Positions 8,760 to 18,502 are shown, counted from the first letter of the stretch. The stretch: DNA of 64,000 nt from Thermomonas beijingensis (GCF_020034655.1 NZ_JAIQDJ010000002.1:372001-436000); one strand, 5' to 3'. The notes: generated by a model not told the origin, from the letters alone. Program-made: numbers and translations.

Positions 8760-9545
8760 ATGAGCATCCAGGATTTCCTCGTCGCCATCCCCGCCCGTTT
8801 TGCCGCATCGCGCTTGCCGGGCAAGCCGCTGCGCTTGATTGGCGGCGAACCGATGGTGTTGCACGTAGCGAAGCGTGCGCTTGCCGCCGGTGCGCGTGCC
8901 GTGTGGGTAGCCACGGATGACGCCCGTATTGCCGAGGCATTGCAAAGCAGCGGTGTGCACGTGGCGATGACTTCGCCGGATCACGCATCCGGTACTGATC
9001 GGCTGGCCGAATGTGCACGCATCGCGGGTTGGCCGGACGATGCCATCGTGGTCAACCTGCAGGGGGATGAGCCGTTTGCACCCGCCGATGGCATTGCCTG
9101 CGTGGCGCGCACTGTGGTCGATAGCGGTGCAGGAATTGCCACGTTGGCTACACCGATTGCCGATATTGAATCGTTGTTGGATTCCAACGTGGTGAAAGTG
9201 GTGCGCGCCAGTCAAGGCGATGCCCTGTATTTCAGCCGTGCGCCGATTCCGTATCCACGCGATGCGTTTGCACACGATCGCAGCGTGATGCCGCAGGGCC
9301 AATGGCTGCGGCATATCGGCATTTACGGCTATCGGGTCTCGTCCCTGCGTGCATTTGCCGCACTGCCAGTCGGCGCGCTTGAGCGTACCGAATCGCTGGA
9401 GCAGTTGCGTGCGTTGGAGGCCGGCTGGCGAATTGCGGTGGCCTTAGCCCCGTCCGTCTTCCCACCAGGGGTAGATACTGCCGAGGACTTGGCGCGCGCC
9501 GAACGTATTTTCATGGAGCAAAACTCAAGGAGCGCACGTGGCTAA
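8760..9545 (+). CDS. kdsB: 3-deoxy-manno-octulosonate cytidylyltransferase
   Basis: Activates Kdo as CMP-Kdo for lipopolysaccharide inner-core synthesis. The 261 residues carry the family's N-terminal nucleotide-binding signature ([15 protein letters not shown]) and [10 protein letters not shown], which coordinates the nucleotide and metal. The ATG at 8760 gives the normal start of the family ([20 protein letters not shown]). The end overlaps the next gene by eight bases, so the two are likely coupled. The gene shows that the organism makes a Gram-negative LPS with Kdo. Confidence 0.95.
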   Translation: MSIQDFLVAIPARFAASRLPGKPLRLIGGEPMVLHVAKRALAAGARAVWVATDDARIAEALQSSGVHVAMTSPDHASGTDRLAECARIAGWPDDAIVVNLQGDEPFAPADGIACVARTVVDSGAGIATLATPIADIESLLDSNVVKVVRASQGDALYFSRAPIPYPRDAFAHDRSVMPQGQWLRHIGIYGYRVSSLRAFAALPVGALERTESLEQLRALEAGWRIAVALAPSVFPPGVDTAEDLARAERIFMEQNSRSARG

Positions 9546-10017
9546 GCCATTTTCCATTCTCATGGTGTGCCTGGGCAATATTTGCCGCTCACCCACCGCC
9601 GAAGGTGTGTTACGCGCCCGGTTGACGCAGGCGGGGCTGGCCGATTGGGTGCACGTGGATTCAGTGGGGACTGGCGATTCGCATGTGGGGCAAGCCCCGG
9701 ATTCGCGCGCCATTGCTTGTGCCGGTAAACACGATGTGGATATTTCCATGTTGCGCGCACGCCGGCTGACACTGGAAGATTTTGATGCATTCGATGTGTT
9801 GCTATGTGCCGACCGCACCATCTTGCACGATGCGCGCATCCGCAAACCACGCACCTCGCACGCGCAGGTGGAGTTGCTGCTGGAATGGGCGGGGATGGGG
9901 AAGAAAGATGTACCCGATCCGTACTACGGCAGTACACGCGACTTCGAACAGGCATTCAAATTGATTGATAACGCGGCATCAGCAATTGTTGAGCGGGTAC
10001 GCGAGCGACGCTTTTAA
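9538..10017 (+). CDS. Low-molecular-weight protein-tyrosine phosphatase
   Basis: A 159-residue cytoplasmic phosphatase. The P-loop CLGNICRS gives the C-x5-R signature (Cys11, Arg17), and the general acid lies in DPYYG near residue 125. The start is GTG with AGGAG seven bases upstream. In many bacteria such enzymes dephosphorylate tyrosine autokinases of capsule synthesis; a Wzc-like kinase is encoded 9 kb downstream, so a link is possible, but this gene sits with kdsB and could equally serve another substrate. Confidence 0.92.
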   Translation: MAKPFSILMVCLGNICRSPTAEGVLRARLTQAGLADWVHVDSVGTGDSHVGQAPDSRAIACAGKHDVDISMLRARRLTLEDFDAFDVLLCADRTILHDARIRKPRTSHAQVELLLEWAGMGKKDVPDPYYGSTRDFEQAFKLIDNAASAIVERVRERRF

Positions 10018-10061
10018 GTGATCGATGTGAGCGTGCATTTGCATAGGAATCTGCAGCGTAG

Positions 10062-11927
10062 ATGAGCCAGCACCCGCCCGATGCGGCTGTGTTTGATGGT
10101 CGCGCGTTTGCGGCATCATTGCCTTTGGTGCCGGGTGTGTACCGCATGTTCGACGCTGACGATGCAGTGTTGTACGTCGGCAAAGCGCGGGCGTTGCGCA
10201 ATCGCGTGAGCAGTTACTTCAATGCCACCCCCAAGGTCGCACGCATCATGGCGATGTTGGCGCAGGTGGCGCGAATGGAGGTCACTGTCACCCGCAGCGA
10301 AGCCGATGCCTTGTTGCTGGAAAACCAGCTGATCAAATCACTCAAGCCACGCTACAACGTGTTGCTGCGGGATGACAAAAGCTACCCTTATATTCTGTTG
10401 ACCAAGCACGCCTCGCCACGGATAGGTCTGCATCGCGGCCCGCGATCGGTGCCGGGGCGTTACTTTGGCCCGTATCCAAGCACCGGTGCCGTGCGCGACA
10501 CCTTGAACATGATGCAGAAATTGTTTCGCCTGCGTAGTTGCGAAGACAGCGTGTTCAATAATCGCAGCCGGCCTTGCCTGCAATATCAGATTGGGCGCTG
10601 CAGCGCGCCCTGTGTGGATTTGATCAAGCCCGACGACTATGCCGAATCGGTCCGTCGTGCGACATTGTTTTTGGAAGGCCGCAGCGATGCGCTGACCGGC
10701 GAGCTGGAAATGGCCATGCAGGCGGCGAGTGAGCAACTGGAGTTCGAGCAGGCCGCACGTTTGCGCGATCTGATTGCTGGCATTCGCAAGTTGCAAGTAC
10801 GCCAGTTTGTGGATGGTCGCAGCGCTGATCTGGATGTGTTGGCAGTGGCGCAACAGGGCGCGATGGCCTGTGTCTTGTTGCTGGCATTCCGTGATGGTCG
10901 AAATTTGGGGACGCGCGCGTTCTTTCCTAAAACCAATGGCGAAGAGAATGCACCTGACGTATTGGCTGCATTCGTATCGCAGTATTACGCAGAACAGGCA
11001 CCGCCCAGCGAGATCGTGCTGGAGCACGACATCCCCGAGCGTGGTTTGATCGAGCAAGCGCTGAGCGAGCACGCGGGTCGAAAGGTTGAGTTGCGCTTCA
11101 ACGTGCGCGGCGAGCGCGCCGCACACGTGGATATGGCGCGGCGTAACGCGCAATTGGCATTGGCCACCGAGTTGACCAGCAGCAGTGCGCAACACGCACG
11201 ACTGGAAGGCTTGCGTGACTTGCTGGGCATGCAGGAGTCACCGGCGCGGATTGAATGTTTCGACATTAGTCACACCATGGGCGAGGCTACGGTGGCGTCG
11301 TGTGTGGTATTCGATGCCCAGGGCGCAGTGCGCAAGCAATATCGACGCTACAACATCAATGGCATCGAGCCGGGTGATGATTACGCCGCCATGCATCAAG
11401 CCCTGCAACGGCGGTTTCGGGCTGCTGCGGAAGGGCAGCCCGATGTCGTGCTGCCGGATGTGCTGCTGATTGATGGTGGTGCCGGGCAACTGGCGCAGGC
11501 GCGTGATGTCTTGATTGATGCGGGCATTCAAGGTGTGATTCTGGTGGGTGTGGCCAAGGGGCCGGCGCGCAAGGCGGGGGATGAAACCCTGCTGCTGCCG
11601 GATGGGCGTGAGGTGCAGCCAGGTGCGGCATCGCCGGCATTGCAACTGGTGCAACAAGTGCGCGACGAGGCGCACCGCTTCGCTATCACCGGGCACCGTG
11701 GCAAGCGCCAGAAGGCGCGCACCACCAGCCGCTTGCAAGATATCGCCGGTATCGGGCCTCGCCGACGAGCAGCCTTGCTCAAGCATTTTGGCGGTCTGCC
11801 GGCGCTGCGAGCAGCGGCGGTGGATGACATTGCGCGCGTCGATGGTGTCAACCGGGCTTTGGCCGAACGCATCTGGAACAGCTTGCACGGCCTGTCGCAT
11901 GACGCAGATACGACGAGTGCCCCGTAG
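10062..11927 (+). CDS. uvrC: Excinuclease ABC subunit C
   Basis: Makes the 3' and 5' incisions in nucleotide excision repair. The 621 residues have the expected order: an N-terminal GIY-YIG nuclease (GVYRMF, then LYVGKARALRNRV, residues about 20-95), a UVR motif near 205-240 for UvrB contact, the RNase-H-like second nuclease with FDISHTMGEATVAS and LLIDGGAGQL (about 400-500), and a C-terminal helix-hairpin-helix pair (about 560-615). It is followed nine bases later by pgsA, the same order as in E. coli. Confidence 0.97.
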   Translation: MSQHPPDAAVFDGRAFAASLPLVPGVYRMFDADDAVLYVGKARALRNRVSSYFNATPKVARIMAMLAQVARMEVTVTRSEADALLLENQLIKSLKPRYNVLLRDDKSYPYILLTKHASPRIGLHRGPRSVPGRYFGPYPSTGAVRDTLNMMQKLFRLRSCEDSVFNNRSRPCLQYQIGRCSAPCVDLIKPDDYAESVRRATLFLEGRSDALTGELEMAMQAASEQLEFEQAARLRDLIAGIRKLQVRQFVDGRSADLDVLAVAQQGAMACVLLLAFRDGRNLGTRAFFPKTNGEENAPDVLAAFVSQYYAEQAPPSEIVLEHDIPERGLIEQALSEHAGRKVELRFNVRGERAAHVDMARRNAQLALATELTSSSAQHARLEGLRDLLGMQESPARIECFDISHTMGEATVASCVVFDAQGAVRKQYRRYNINGIEPGDDYAAMHQALQRRFRAAAEGQPDVVLPDVLLIDGGAGQLAQARDVLIDAGIQGVILVGVAKGPARKAGDETLLLPDGREVQPGAASPALQLVQQVRDEAHRFAITGHRGKRQKARTTSRLQDIAGIGPRRRAALLKHFGGLPALRAAAVDDIARVDGVNRALAERIWNSLHGLSHDADTTSAP

Positions 11928-11936
11928 AATATACGC

Positions 11937-12506
11937 ATGAGACTGACCATCCCGACCTGGTTGACCTTGGCACGCATTGCGTTGATTCCGGTGCTGGTGG
12001 TGGTGTACTACCTCGATTATCGCTGGACCAATATCGCCGCAACTGCGATCTTTGCATTGGCCTCGATTACCGATTGGCTGGATGGCTGGATTGCGCGCCG
12101 CTACCAGCAATTTTCCAGATTCGGTGCATTTTTGGATCCGGTGGCCGACAAGTTGATGGTATCCACCGCATTGGTCATCACTGTGCAACACCATCACACC
12201 GTGTGGATGGCGCTGTGGGCCAGCGTGATCATTGGCCGCGAGATCGCGGTTTCCGCATTGCGCGAGTGGATGGCTGAATTGGGCCTGCGCGGCAAAGTCG
12301 CAGTGGCGATGGTGGGCAAGGTCAAGACCACGGTGCAGATGATCGCGCTGGGATTTTTGCTGTACCGCGAGCCATTGTGGGGGATGCCGATCTTCCTGAT
12401 TGGCGAATGGCTATTGGCAGCGTCCGCGCTGCTGACGTTGTGGTCAGGGTTTGAGTACCTGCGCGCGGCTTGGCCTTCACTGACTGCCGAAGATGAAAAA
12501 AGTTGA
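11937..12506 (+). CDS. pgsA: CDP-diacylglycerol--glycerol-3-phosphate 3-phosphatidyltransferase
   Basis: The committed step to phosphatidylglycerol and cardiolipin, at the inner membrane. The 189 residues contain the CDP-alcohol phosphotransferase motif D-x2-DG-x2-AR-x8-G-x3-D-x3-D (TDWLDGWIARR, then FGAFLDPVADK) and four to five membrane helices. It lies directly after uvrC and just before a tRNA cluster that has its own promoter. Confidence 0.96.
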   Translation: MRLTIPTWLTLARIALIPVLVVVYYLDYRWTNIAATAIFALASITDWLDGWIARRYQQFSRFGAFLDPVADKLMVSTALVITVQHHHTVWMALWASVIIGREIAVSALREWMAELGLRGKVAVAMVGKVKTTVQMIALGFLLYREPLWGMPIFLIGEWLLAASALLTLWSGFEYLRAAWPSLTAEDEKS

Positions 12507-12516
12507 AATGCAGGCG

Positions 12517-12544
12517 TTGACTCAATCGAAACTTTCCGTACAAT
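12517..12544 (+). promoter_or_regulatory. Strong sigma-70 promoter of the tRNA cluster
   Basis: TTGACT (12517-12522) and TACAAT (12539-12544) are separated by 16 bases. The region after the -10 box is GC-rich (AGCGGGCTC), as in stable-RNA promoters under stringent control. Transcription should start near 12551, a few bases before the first tRNA. Confidence 0.75.
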
Positions 12545-12556
12545 AGCGGGCTCAAC

Positions 12557-12632
<76 letters not shown>

Positions 12633-12641
12633 GTTTCAGCG

Positions 12642-12668
12642 AAGCCCCATTCGTGGGGCTTTATTGTT
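12642..12668 (+). terminator. Hairpin after the first tRNA-Gly
   Basis: AAGCCCC (12642-12648) pairs with GGGGCTT (12655-12661) around a six-base loop and is followed by TATTGTTT. It looks like a moderate rho-independent terminator or processing hairpin; if it terminates, it must be leaky for the downstream tRNAs to be expressed from the same promoter. Confidence 0.5.
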
Positions 12669-12698
12669 TAAGTGTTTGGTTCATGTGTTGCGTCATCC

Positions 12699-12772
12699 GG
12701 CCGGGTGGCAGAGTGGTTATGCAGCGGACTGCAAATCCGCGTACGCCGGTTCAATTCCGACCTCGGCCTCCA
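12699..12772 (+). tRNA. tRNA-Cys (anticodon GCA)
   Basis: A 74-base cloverleaf with acceptor GGCCGGG/CTCGGCC (one G-T pair), anticodon stem GCGGA/TCCGC with loop CTGCAAA (anticodon GCA), a T arm with the unusual but Cys-typical TTCAATT loop, and encoded CCA. It corresponds to cysT in the E. coli glyW-cysT-leuZ cluster. Confidence 0.96.
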
Positions 12773-12780
12773 CAATTCAA

Positions 12781-12856
<76 letters not shown>

Positions 12857-12864
12857 GTGGTCTG

Positions 12865-12894
12865 AAGCCTCGCTCACGCGGGGCTTTGTTTTTT
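12865..12894 (+). terminator. Rho-independent terminator after the second tRNA-Gly
   Basis: AAGCCTCGC (12865-12873) pairs with GCGGGGCTT (12878-12886) with one G-T pair and a four-base loop, then TGTTTTTT. It is stronger than the hairpin after copy 1 and similar to it in sequence. The tRNA-Leu that follows may therefore need its own promoter or read-through. Confidence 0.7.
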
Positions 12895-12933
12895 CGGTCG
12901 ATTGGACCTGCCATGACGTAAGCTTGCACCCAT

Positions 12934-13020
12934 GCCTGGGTGGCGAAATCGGTAGACGCACCGGACTTAAAATCCGTCGGTCGCAAGACCATGAGGGTTC
13001 GAGTCCCTCCCCAGGCACCA
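12934..13020 (+). tRNA. tRNA-Leu (anticodon TAA)
   Basis: An 87-base class II tRNA: acceptor GCCTGGG/CCCAGGC, anticodon stem CGGA/TCCG with anticodon TAA, a long variable arm, T loop TTCGAGT and encoded CCA. It corresponds to leuZ in E. coli. It is followed after 25 bases by a protein-coding gene with no terminator between. Confidence 0.96.
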
Positions 13021-13045
13021 TTGCAGCCACGCATTTGGAGGTGCC

Positions 13046-14671
13046 ATGTCGCGCTATACCGCTTATGCCGCCAGCATTGCGCTGGCTTTCGGCGCGTTGG
13101 CACTGGCGCAGTGGCACCCGCATGCGTGGTGGGCGGTAGCAGTGTTTGCCGGGTTGGCGCTGCTGGGGACGCTGGACATGTTGCAGCGCAAAAGCACGCT
13201 GCGCCGCAATTTCCCGATCCTGGCGCATTTTCGCTATGGGCTGGAAACCATCGGCCCGGAGATGCGGCAGTACTTCATCCAGTCCGATACCGAGCGGGTG
13301 CCGTTTTCTCGCGAGCAACGCGCGTTGATCTACCAGCGTGCCAAGCATGTCAACGACGTGCGCCCGTTTGGCACCTTGCAGGACGTGTACGGCGTGGATT
13401 ACGAATGGATCAACCATTCGATGGCACCGGCCGAAGTGGCCAATCACGATTTTCGTATCACGATCGGCGAGGACTGCGCGCAGCCGTATTCGGCCAGTGT
13501 CTTCAATATTTCCGCGATGAGTTTCGGTGCATTATCGGCAGCGGCCATTCGCGCACTCAATGGCGGTGCCAAACGGGGCGGGTTCTATCACGACACCGGC
13601 GAAGGCTCGATTTCGCCGTATCACCGCGAGGCCGGCGGGGATTTGGTGTGGGAATTGGGCTCGGGCTATTTTGGTTGCCGCAATCATGACGGCAGCTTCA
13701 ATGCCCAGCGCTTCACCGAACAGGCGCGTGATGCGCAGGTGAAAATGATCGAGGTCAAGCTGTCGCAGGGCGCAAAGCCTGGCCATGGCGGGGTGTTGCC
13801 GGCGGCCAAACTCAGCGCCGAAATTGCCGCCACCCGCGGTGTGCCGATGGGCCAGGATTGCGTCTCGCCGGCGCGCCATTCGGCATTCTCCACGCCGCTG
13901 GAGTTGCTGCAATTTGTCGCCCATTTGCGTGAGTTGTCGGGTGGCAAGCCCACCGGCTTCAAGTTGGCGCTGGGGCATCCATGGGAATGGTTTGGCATCG
14001 CCAAGGCGATGCACGAAAGCGGTCTGCTGCCCGATTTCATCGTGGTCGATGGCGCTGAAGGTGGCACCGGCGCGGCTCCGGCGGAATTTGTGGATCATGT
14101 GGGCGTGCCGATGCACGAAGGTCTGATGTTGGTGCACAACACGCTGGTGGGTGTGGGGCTGCGGGATCGCATCAAAATCGGCGCGGCTGGCAAGATCACC
14201 AGCGCCTTCGACATTGCACGCACCTTGGCGATGGGCGCGGATTGGTGCAATGCCGCGCGCGGTTACATGTTTGCGCTGGGCTGCATCCAGTCCTTGAATT
14301 GCCATACCAATCGCTGCCCCACCGGGATTGCCACCCAGGACCCGTCGCGCTGGAGGCATCTGGATGTGCCCGACAAAACCACCCGCGTGTTCGAGTTCCA
14401 CGACAACACCCTGCGCGCCCTGCGCGACTTGTTGTGCGCGGCGGGGTTGAGCCACCCGGATCAGTTAGGCCCGGAACACATCCTGCGTCGGGTCTCGCCC
14501 ACCGAGGTGCGCTCGCTGGCTGCACGCTACCGCTATCTGGCACCAGGCGTGCTGCTGCGCGGTGATGATCCGGGGCATGCGGTGTTCCGCGATTATTGGG
14601 ACACGGCGCGTAGTGATGCCTTTATGCCACCTGCGAATGTCCTGGAGCTGCGTGGCAGCAAGGCCAGCTGA
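13046..14671 (+). CDS. Glutamate-synthase-like FMN-binding protein
   Basis: A 541-residue protein with an N-terminal membrane-like stretch (about residues 5-45) followed by the FMN-binding TIM-barrel domain of glutamate synthase large subunits. Visible marks are SAMSFGALS, the glycine-rich phosphate-binding DGAEGGTGAAP, and a C-x5-C-x4-C cluster (GCIQSLNCHTNRC) as used for the 3Fe-4S cluster of GltB. The glutaminase domain and a GltD partner are absent, as in stand-alone homologues of the YerD type, whose substrate is not known. The start has a GGAGG site four bases upstream. It is not obviously linked to the cysteine genes that follow. Confidence 0.87.
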   Translation: MSRYTAYAASIALAFGALALAQWHPHAWWAVAVFAGLALLGTLDMLQRKSTLRRNFPILAHFRYGLETIGPEMRQYFIQSDTERVPFSREQRALIYQRAKHVNDVRPFGTLQDVYGVDYEWINHSMAPAEVANHDFRITIGEDCAQPYSASVFNISAMSFGALSAAAIRALNGGAKRGGFYHDTGEGSISPYHREAGGDLVWELGSGYFGCRNHDGSFNAQRFTEQARDAQVKMIEVKLSQGAKPGHGGVLPAAKLSAEIAATRGVPMGQDCVSPARHSAFSTPLELLQFVAHLRELSGGKPTGFKLALGHPWEWFGIAKAMHESGLLPDFIVVDGAEGGTGAAPAEFVDHVGVPMHEGLMLVHNTLVGVGLRDRIKIGAAGKITSAFDIARTLAMGADWCNAARGYMFALGCIQSLNCHTNRCPTGIATQDPSRWRHLDVPDKTTRVFEFHDNTLRALRDLLCAAGLSHPDQLGPEHILRRVSPTEVRSLAARYRYLAPGVLLRGDDPGHAVFRDYWDTARSDAFMPPANVLELRGSKAS

Positions 14672-14707
14672 TACTCTTTGCTGCATCAAAAACGTGTTGT
14701 TGCTGCC

Positions 14708-15613
14708 TTGACTATCTCACTGTCTCATTTGGATCGGCTTGAAGCCGAAAGCCTGCACATCCTGCGCGAAGTGGCCGCCGAGTTTCAAAACCCGGTGCTG
14801 TTGTACTCAGTGGGCAAGGACAGCTCGGTGCTGTTGCACCTGCTGCTGAAAGCGTTTTATCCGGCGCGTCCGCCGATTCCGCTGTTGCATGTGGATACCG
14901 GCTGGAAGTTTCGCGAAATGATCGCCTTCCGCGACCAGCGTGCCGCCGAAACCGGCGTGCAGCTGCGCGTGCATCAGAATCCCGATGGCGTGGCGCAGGG
15001 CATCAGCCCGATCAGCCACGGTGCCACCGTGCATACCGATGTGATGAAAACCCAAGGCTTGAAGCAGGCGCTGGACAAGTACGGCTTCGATGCCGCCATT
15101 GGCGGTGCCCGCCGCGATGAAGAAAAGTCGCGTGCCAAGGAACGCATCTTCAGCTTCCGCAACGCCCAGCACCGCTGGGATCCGAAGAGCCAGCGCCCGG
15201 AGTTATGGAATCTGTACAACGCGCGCATCCACAAGGGTGAATCAGTGCGTGCCTTTCCATTGTCCAACTGGACCGAGCTCGACATCTGGTTGTACATCTA
15301 TCGCGAAAACATCCCGGTGCCTTCGCTGTATTTGGCTGCGCAGCGCCCGGTGGTGGAACGCGATGGCGCATTGATCATGGTCGATGACGATCGCTTGCCG
15401 CTGCGTGAGGGTGAAGTGCCGATGCACAAGCAAGTGCGTTTTCGCACGCTGGGCTGCTACCCATTGACCGGCGCGATTGAATCACAGGCCGACACGCTGG
15501 AAAAAATCATTGCCGAAATGCTGGTGGCGACCACCTCGGAACGGCAGGGGCGGGTGATCGACCACGATCCCACCGCCTCGATGGAAAAGAAAAAGCAAGA
15601 GGGCTATTTCTGA
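14708..15613 (+). CDS. cysD: Sulfate adenylyltransferase small subunit
   Basis: With CysN, activates sulfate with ATP to adenosine 5'-phosphosulfate in assimilatory sulfate reduction. It carries the PP-loop [12 protein letters not shown] (about residues 35-46) and the conserved tail ending [10 protein letters not shown] chose the TTG at 14708, giving 301 residues starting [15 protein letters not shown], which matches family length and N-terminus; the frame also has a TTG at 14678 (311 residues) and no ATG nearby. No clear ribosome site precedes either start. The stop overlaps the next ATG (TGATG). Confidence 0.93.
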   Translation: MTISLSHLDRLEAESLHILREVAAEFQNPVLLYSVGKDSSVLLHLLLKAFYPARPPIPLLHVDTGWKFREMIAFRDQRAAETGVQLRVHQNPDGVAQGISPISHGATVHTDVMKTQGLKQALDKYGFDAAIGGARRDEEKSRAKERIFSFRNAQHRWDPKSQRPELWNLYNARIHKGESVRAFPLSNWTELDIWLYIYRENIPVPSLYLAAQRPVVERDGALIMVDDDRLPLREGEVPMHKQVRFRTLGCYPLTGAIESQADTLEKIIAEMLVATTSERQGRVIDHDPTASMEKKKQEGYF

Positions 15614-17517
15614 TGCGCATGGATGATGCCAACGCGCAGGTGGCCGCCTACCTGCAACAGCACGAAACCAAAGGCCTGCTGCGTTTCATCACTTGCGGCA
15701 GCGTGGACGATGGCAAGAGCACCTTGATTGGTCGCCTGCTGCACGACACCAAATTGCTGCTGGACGATCAAGTCAGCGCGCTGGAAGCCGACAGCCGCAA
15801 GCATGGTACCCAGAACGGCGAGATCGACTTTGCGTTGCTGGTCGATGGGCTGGCGGCCGAGCGCGAGCAGGGCATCACCATTGATGTGGCCTACCGCTTC
15901 TTCGGTACTGATCGCCGCAAATTCATCGTCGCCGACTGCCCCGGCCACGAGCAGTACACCCGCAATATGGCCACCGGCGCATCCACCGCGGATTTGGCAG
16001 TGGTGCTGGTGGATGCGCGCAAGGGGCTGCTCACCCAGACCCGTCGCCACAGCTACATCGTCAAACTGCTCGGCATCAAGCGGGTGCTGCTGGCCGTCAA
16101 CAAGATGGACTTGGTCGGTTTCGATCAGGCCGTGTTTGAGGGCATTGCCGGGCATTACCGTGCGCTGGCAGCGCAGCTGGGGATCGCGCATGTGGACTGC
16201 ATCCCGCTGTCGGCATTGCGCGGCGACAACATGATCACGCGCTCGGCAGCCATGCCGTGGTATCACGGCCCGGCACTGCTGGAACATCTGGAAACCGTGC
16301 CGGTAGAAGGCTCTTCGGCACATGCCGCATTCCGCATGCCGGTGCAATGGGTATGCCGGCCGAACCAGGATTTCCGCGGCTTTGCCGGCACCGTGGCCGC
16401 CGGTAAAGTGGCACCCGGGGATGCGGTCATTGTGCTGCCATCCGGTCGCCGTTCCAGCGTGGCGCGGGTGGTGACTGCCGACGGCGACTTGGCGCAGGCA
16501 GTCGAAGGCCAAGCCGTCACCTTGACGCTGGCCGATGAGATCGACGCCAGCCGCGGTGATGTGATTGCCGTCGTGTCTGATGTGCCGGAAGTGGCCGATC
16601 AATTTGCCGCGCATCTGTTGTGGATGGGCGATGCGCCGCTGCTGCCGGGGCGCCCGTACCTGCTCAAAGTGGGGGCGCGTACCGTGGGTGCCTCCATTAC
16701 CGAAATCAAGCACAAGGTGGACGTCAACACGCAGGATGCGCTGGCCGCCAAGCATCTGGAGTTGAATGAAGTTGCGGTGTGCAATCTGCATCTGGATCAG
16801 CCCATCGCATTTGCCCCTTATGCCGATAACAAGGTGCTGGGTGGCTTCATCCTGATCGACCGTCAAAGCAATGCTACCGTCGCCGCCGGCACGCTGGATT
16901 TCGCACTACGTCGCGCCGGCAATATCCATTGGCAACATCTGGATGTGGACAAGGCTGCACGTGCACGCAGCAAACACCAAAGCCCGCGTTGCCTGTGGTT
17001 TACCGGCCTGTCCGGTGCCGGCAAATCCACCATCGCCAACTTGGTGGACAAGAAACTGCTGGCGATGGGGCGGCACGCCTATGTGCTGGATGGCGACAAT
17101 GTGCGGCATGGCCTGAACAAAGATCTGGGATTCACCGATGAGGACCGGGTGGAAAATATCCGTCGCGTCGCAGAGGTGGCCAAACTCATGGTGGATGCCG
17201 GCTTGATCGTGCTGGTCAGTTTCATCAGCCCATTCCGTGCCGAACGCGACATGGCGCGTAGCCTGTTCGATGCGGGCGAATTCTTGGAAGTGTTCGTGGA
17301 CACGCCACTGGCCGAAGCCGAACGTCGCGATGTCAAAGGCCTGTACGCCAAGGCGCGGCGCGGCGAGCTGCGCAACTTCACCGGGATCGATTCACCTTAT
17401 GAGGCGCCGCTGACACCCGAGCTGCATCTGCGCACCGATGCCGCCGACCCGGTGGCGTTGGCGGATGAAGTGGTGACTGCATTATTGCAGGCACAAAAAA
17501 ACGGCCTAAGCCGTTGA
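15613..17517 (+). CDS. cysNC: Bifunctional sulfate adenylyltransferase large subunit / APS kinase
   Basis: A fusion of 634 residues. The N-terminal part (about 1-430) is CysN, the GTPase that drives ATP sulfurylase: G1 GSVDDGKST, switch DCPGHEQY, and NKMD. The C-terminal part (about 450-634) is CysC, which phosphorylates APS to PAPS, with Walker [10 protein letters not shown] and [15 protein letters not shown]. It is translationally coupled to cysD (one-base overlap). Its last codons overlap a hairpin that serves as the terminator of the convergent tRNA-Val gene. Confidence 0.96.
   Translation: MRMDDANAQVAAYLQQHETKGLLRFITCGSVDDGKSTLIGRLLHDTKLLLDDQVSALEADSRKHGTQNGEIDFALLVDGLAAEREQGITIDVAYRFFGTDRRKFIVADCPGHEQYTRNMATGASTADLAVVLVDARKGLLTQTRRHSYIVKLLGIKRVLLAVNKMDLVGFDQAVFEGIAGHYRALAAQLGIAHVDCIPLSALRGDNMITRSAAMPWYHGPALLEHLETVPVEGSSAHAAFRMPVQWVCRPNQDFRGFAGTVAAGKVAPGDAVIVLPSGRRSSVARVVTADGDLAQAVEGQAVTLTLADEIDASRGDVIAVVSDVPEVADQFAAHLLWMGDAPLLPGRPYLLKVGARTVGASITEIKHKVDVNTQDALAAKHLELNEVAVCNLHLDQPIAFAPYADNKVLGGFILIDRQSNATVAAGTLDFALRRAGNIHWQHLDVDKAARARSKHQSPRCLWFTGLSGAGKSTIANLVDKKLLAMGRHAYVLDGDNVRHGLNKDLGFTDEDRVENIRRVAEVAKLMVDAGLIVLVSFISPFRAERDMARSLFDAGEFLEVFVDTPLAEAERRDVKGLYAKARRGELRNFTGIDSPYEAPLTPELHLRTDAADPVALADEVVTALLQAQKNGLSR
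17493..17515 (-). terminator. tRNA-Val terminator embedded in the end of cysNC
   Basis: AACGGC (17500-17505) pairs with GCCGTT (17510-17515) around CTAA. On the minus strand the hairpin is followed by seven T residues, an ideal rho-independent terminator for the tRNA-Val gene at 17524-17598. On the plus strand the same bases encode the last codons and stop of cysNC. Confidence 0.8.
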
Positions 17518-17523
17518 TTTGAT

Positions 17524-17598
17524 TGGTGGGCGGTGCAGGGTTCGAACCTGCGACCCTTGCCGTGTGAAGGCAATGCTCTACCGCTGAGCTAACCGCCC
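17524..17598 (-). tRNA. tRNA-Val (anticodon CAC)
   Basis: A 75-base cloverleaf on the minus strand: acceptor GGGCGGT/ACCGCCC, D arm GCTC...GAGC, anticodon stem TTGCC/GGCAA with loop TTCACAC (anticodon CAC), T arm GCAGG-TTCGAAC-CCTGC, and encoded CCA. It converges on cysNC with only six bases between. Confidence 0.95.
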
Positions 17599-17770
17599 GG
17601 TGTTGCGAGCCGCGCATTCTACAGGAGTAGGTTGTGATGGCAAGCCCTTGCAGGCGAGCAAGGGCAATTTGTCGCTGAACTGTGCTTGCCTGCAGTGGCT
17701 GCGTTCAGCTGCGAAGTTGCGTACTGCGACGCACCACGCATAATGCTAGGTCCGAGAACGAGGTTCGTGC
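17599..17770. other. Intergenic region between divergent tRNA-Val and the polysaccharide operon
   Basis: These 172 bases separate divergently transcribed units. They contain the probable promoter TTGCGT-N16-CATAAT (17717-17744) of the polysaccharide genes. A short dyad, CCCTTGC...GCAAGGG around 17645-17668, is also present. I see no coding sequence. Confidence 0.5.
17717..17744 (+). promoter_or_regulatory. Possible promoter of the polysaccharide export operon
   Basis: TTGCGT (17717-17722) and CATAAT (17739-17744) are spaced by 16 bases, 27 bases before the first start codon. The match to sigma-70 is fair, not perfect, and rests on inspection only. Confidence 0.4.
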
Positions 17771-18502
17771 ATGCGCAACGTGCTTTCCATCTTGCTGGTT
17801 TCCATGCTGTTATTGCTTTCGGCATGCGCGAGCACAGGCACATCCAGTGGCCAGTCGCATTCCTCAATCGTCAGCAATGAGGTTGTTGGCAACAAGCTGC
17901 CACCCCCGGATACCACCAGCGCATCGGGTGCTTATGAGGGCGCAAGTGATTACCGCATTGGTGCACAGGACTTGCTTGAGATCAGCGTGTTTGGTGTGCA
18001 GGACCTGGATAAGGAGGTGCGCGTCAATTCCAACGGTCAGATTTCACTGCCCTTGATTGGCGGTGTGATGGCCGGTGGCCGCACGATTCCGGAATTGGAG
18101 CAAGACCTCGCCGGGAAGTACGCCAGCGGATTCCTGCAAAACCCCCAAGTCAGCGTGTTTGTCAAAGAGTACGCAAGCCAGCGCATCACCCTTGAAGGCG
18201 CAATCGTCAAGCCGGGCATCTATCCGATTACGGGTAAAACCACATTACTGCAAGCGATTGCATTGTCGGGTGGCGTGGATGACAAAATTGCCGATTTGGG
18301 TGGCATCGTGTTAATGCGGCAAATCGATGGCAAGCGCATGGCTGCCGTCTATGACCTGCGTGCGGTACGACGCGGGAAAATGGAAGATCCACAGGTTTAT
18401 GGAGACGACATCATCGTCGTCGAGGCTTCCGGCAGCAAGTCGGCTTATCGCCGCTTCATCGAAACCATGCCGGCGCTTGGTGTTTTCGGTTGGTTATTCT
18501 GA
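17771..18502 (+). CDS. Polysaccharide export lipoprotein (Wza/GumB-like)
   Basis: A 243-residue outer-membrane or periplasmic lipoprotein. The signal peptide ends in the lipobox LLSAC, with Cys19 as the lipidated residue. The mature protein has the polysaccharide export domain (YRIGAQDLLEISVFGVQDL, about residues 60-140) followed by an SLBB-type soluble-ligand-binding domain (ITLEGAIVKPGIYPI). Such proteins form the outer-membrane exit channel or a periplasmic ring for capsule or exopolysaccharide. It is the first gene of a four-gene module with a Wzc-like kinase, the standard partner pair. Confidence 0.92.
   Translation: MRNVLSILLVSMLLLLSACASTGTSSGQSHSSIVSNEVVGNKLPPPDTTSASGAYEGASDYRIGAQDLLEISVFGVQDLDKEVRVNSNGQISLPLIGGVMAGGRTIPELEQDLAGKYASGFLQNPQVSVFVKEYASQRITLEGAIVKPGIYPITGKTTLLQAIALSGGVDDKIADLGGIVLMRQIDGKRMAAVYDLRAVRRGKMEDPQVYGDDIIVVEASGSKSAYRRFIETMPALGVFGWLF

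Noticed and set aside
12642-12668. Attachment site beside the tRNA cluster
   Set aside because: The duplicated tRNA-Gly could suggest integration, but no integrase or foreign DNA lies between the copies; only tRNA-Cys and hairpins are there.
15604-16866. A 420-codon minus-strand open frame opposite cysNC
   Set aside because: It is antisense to the unmistakable CysN GTPase domain, and the translation looks like an antisense shadow.
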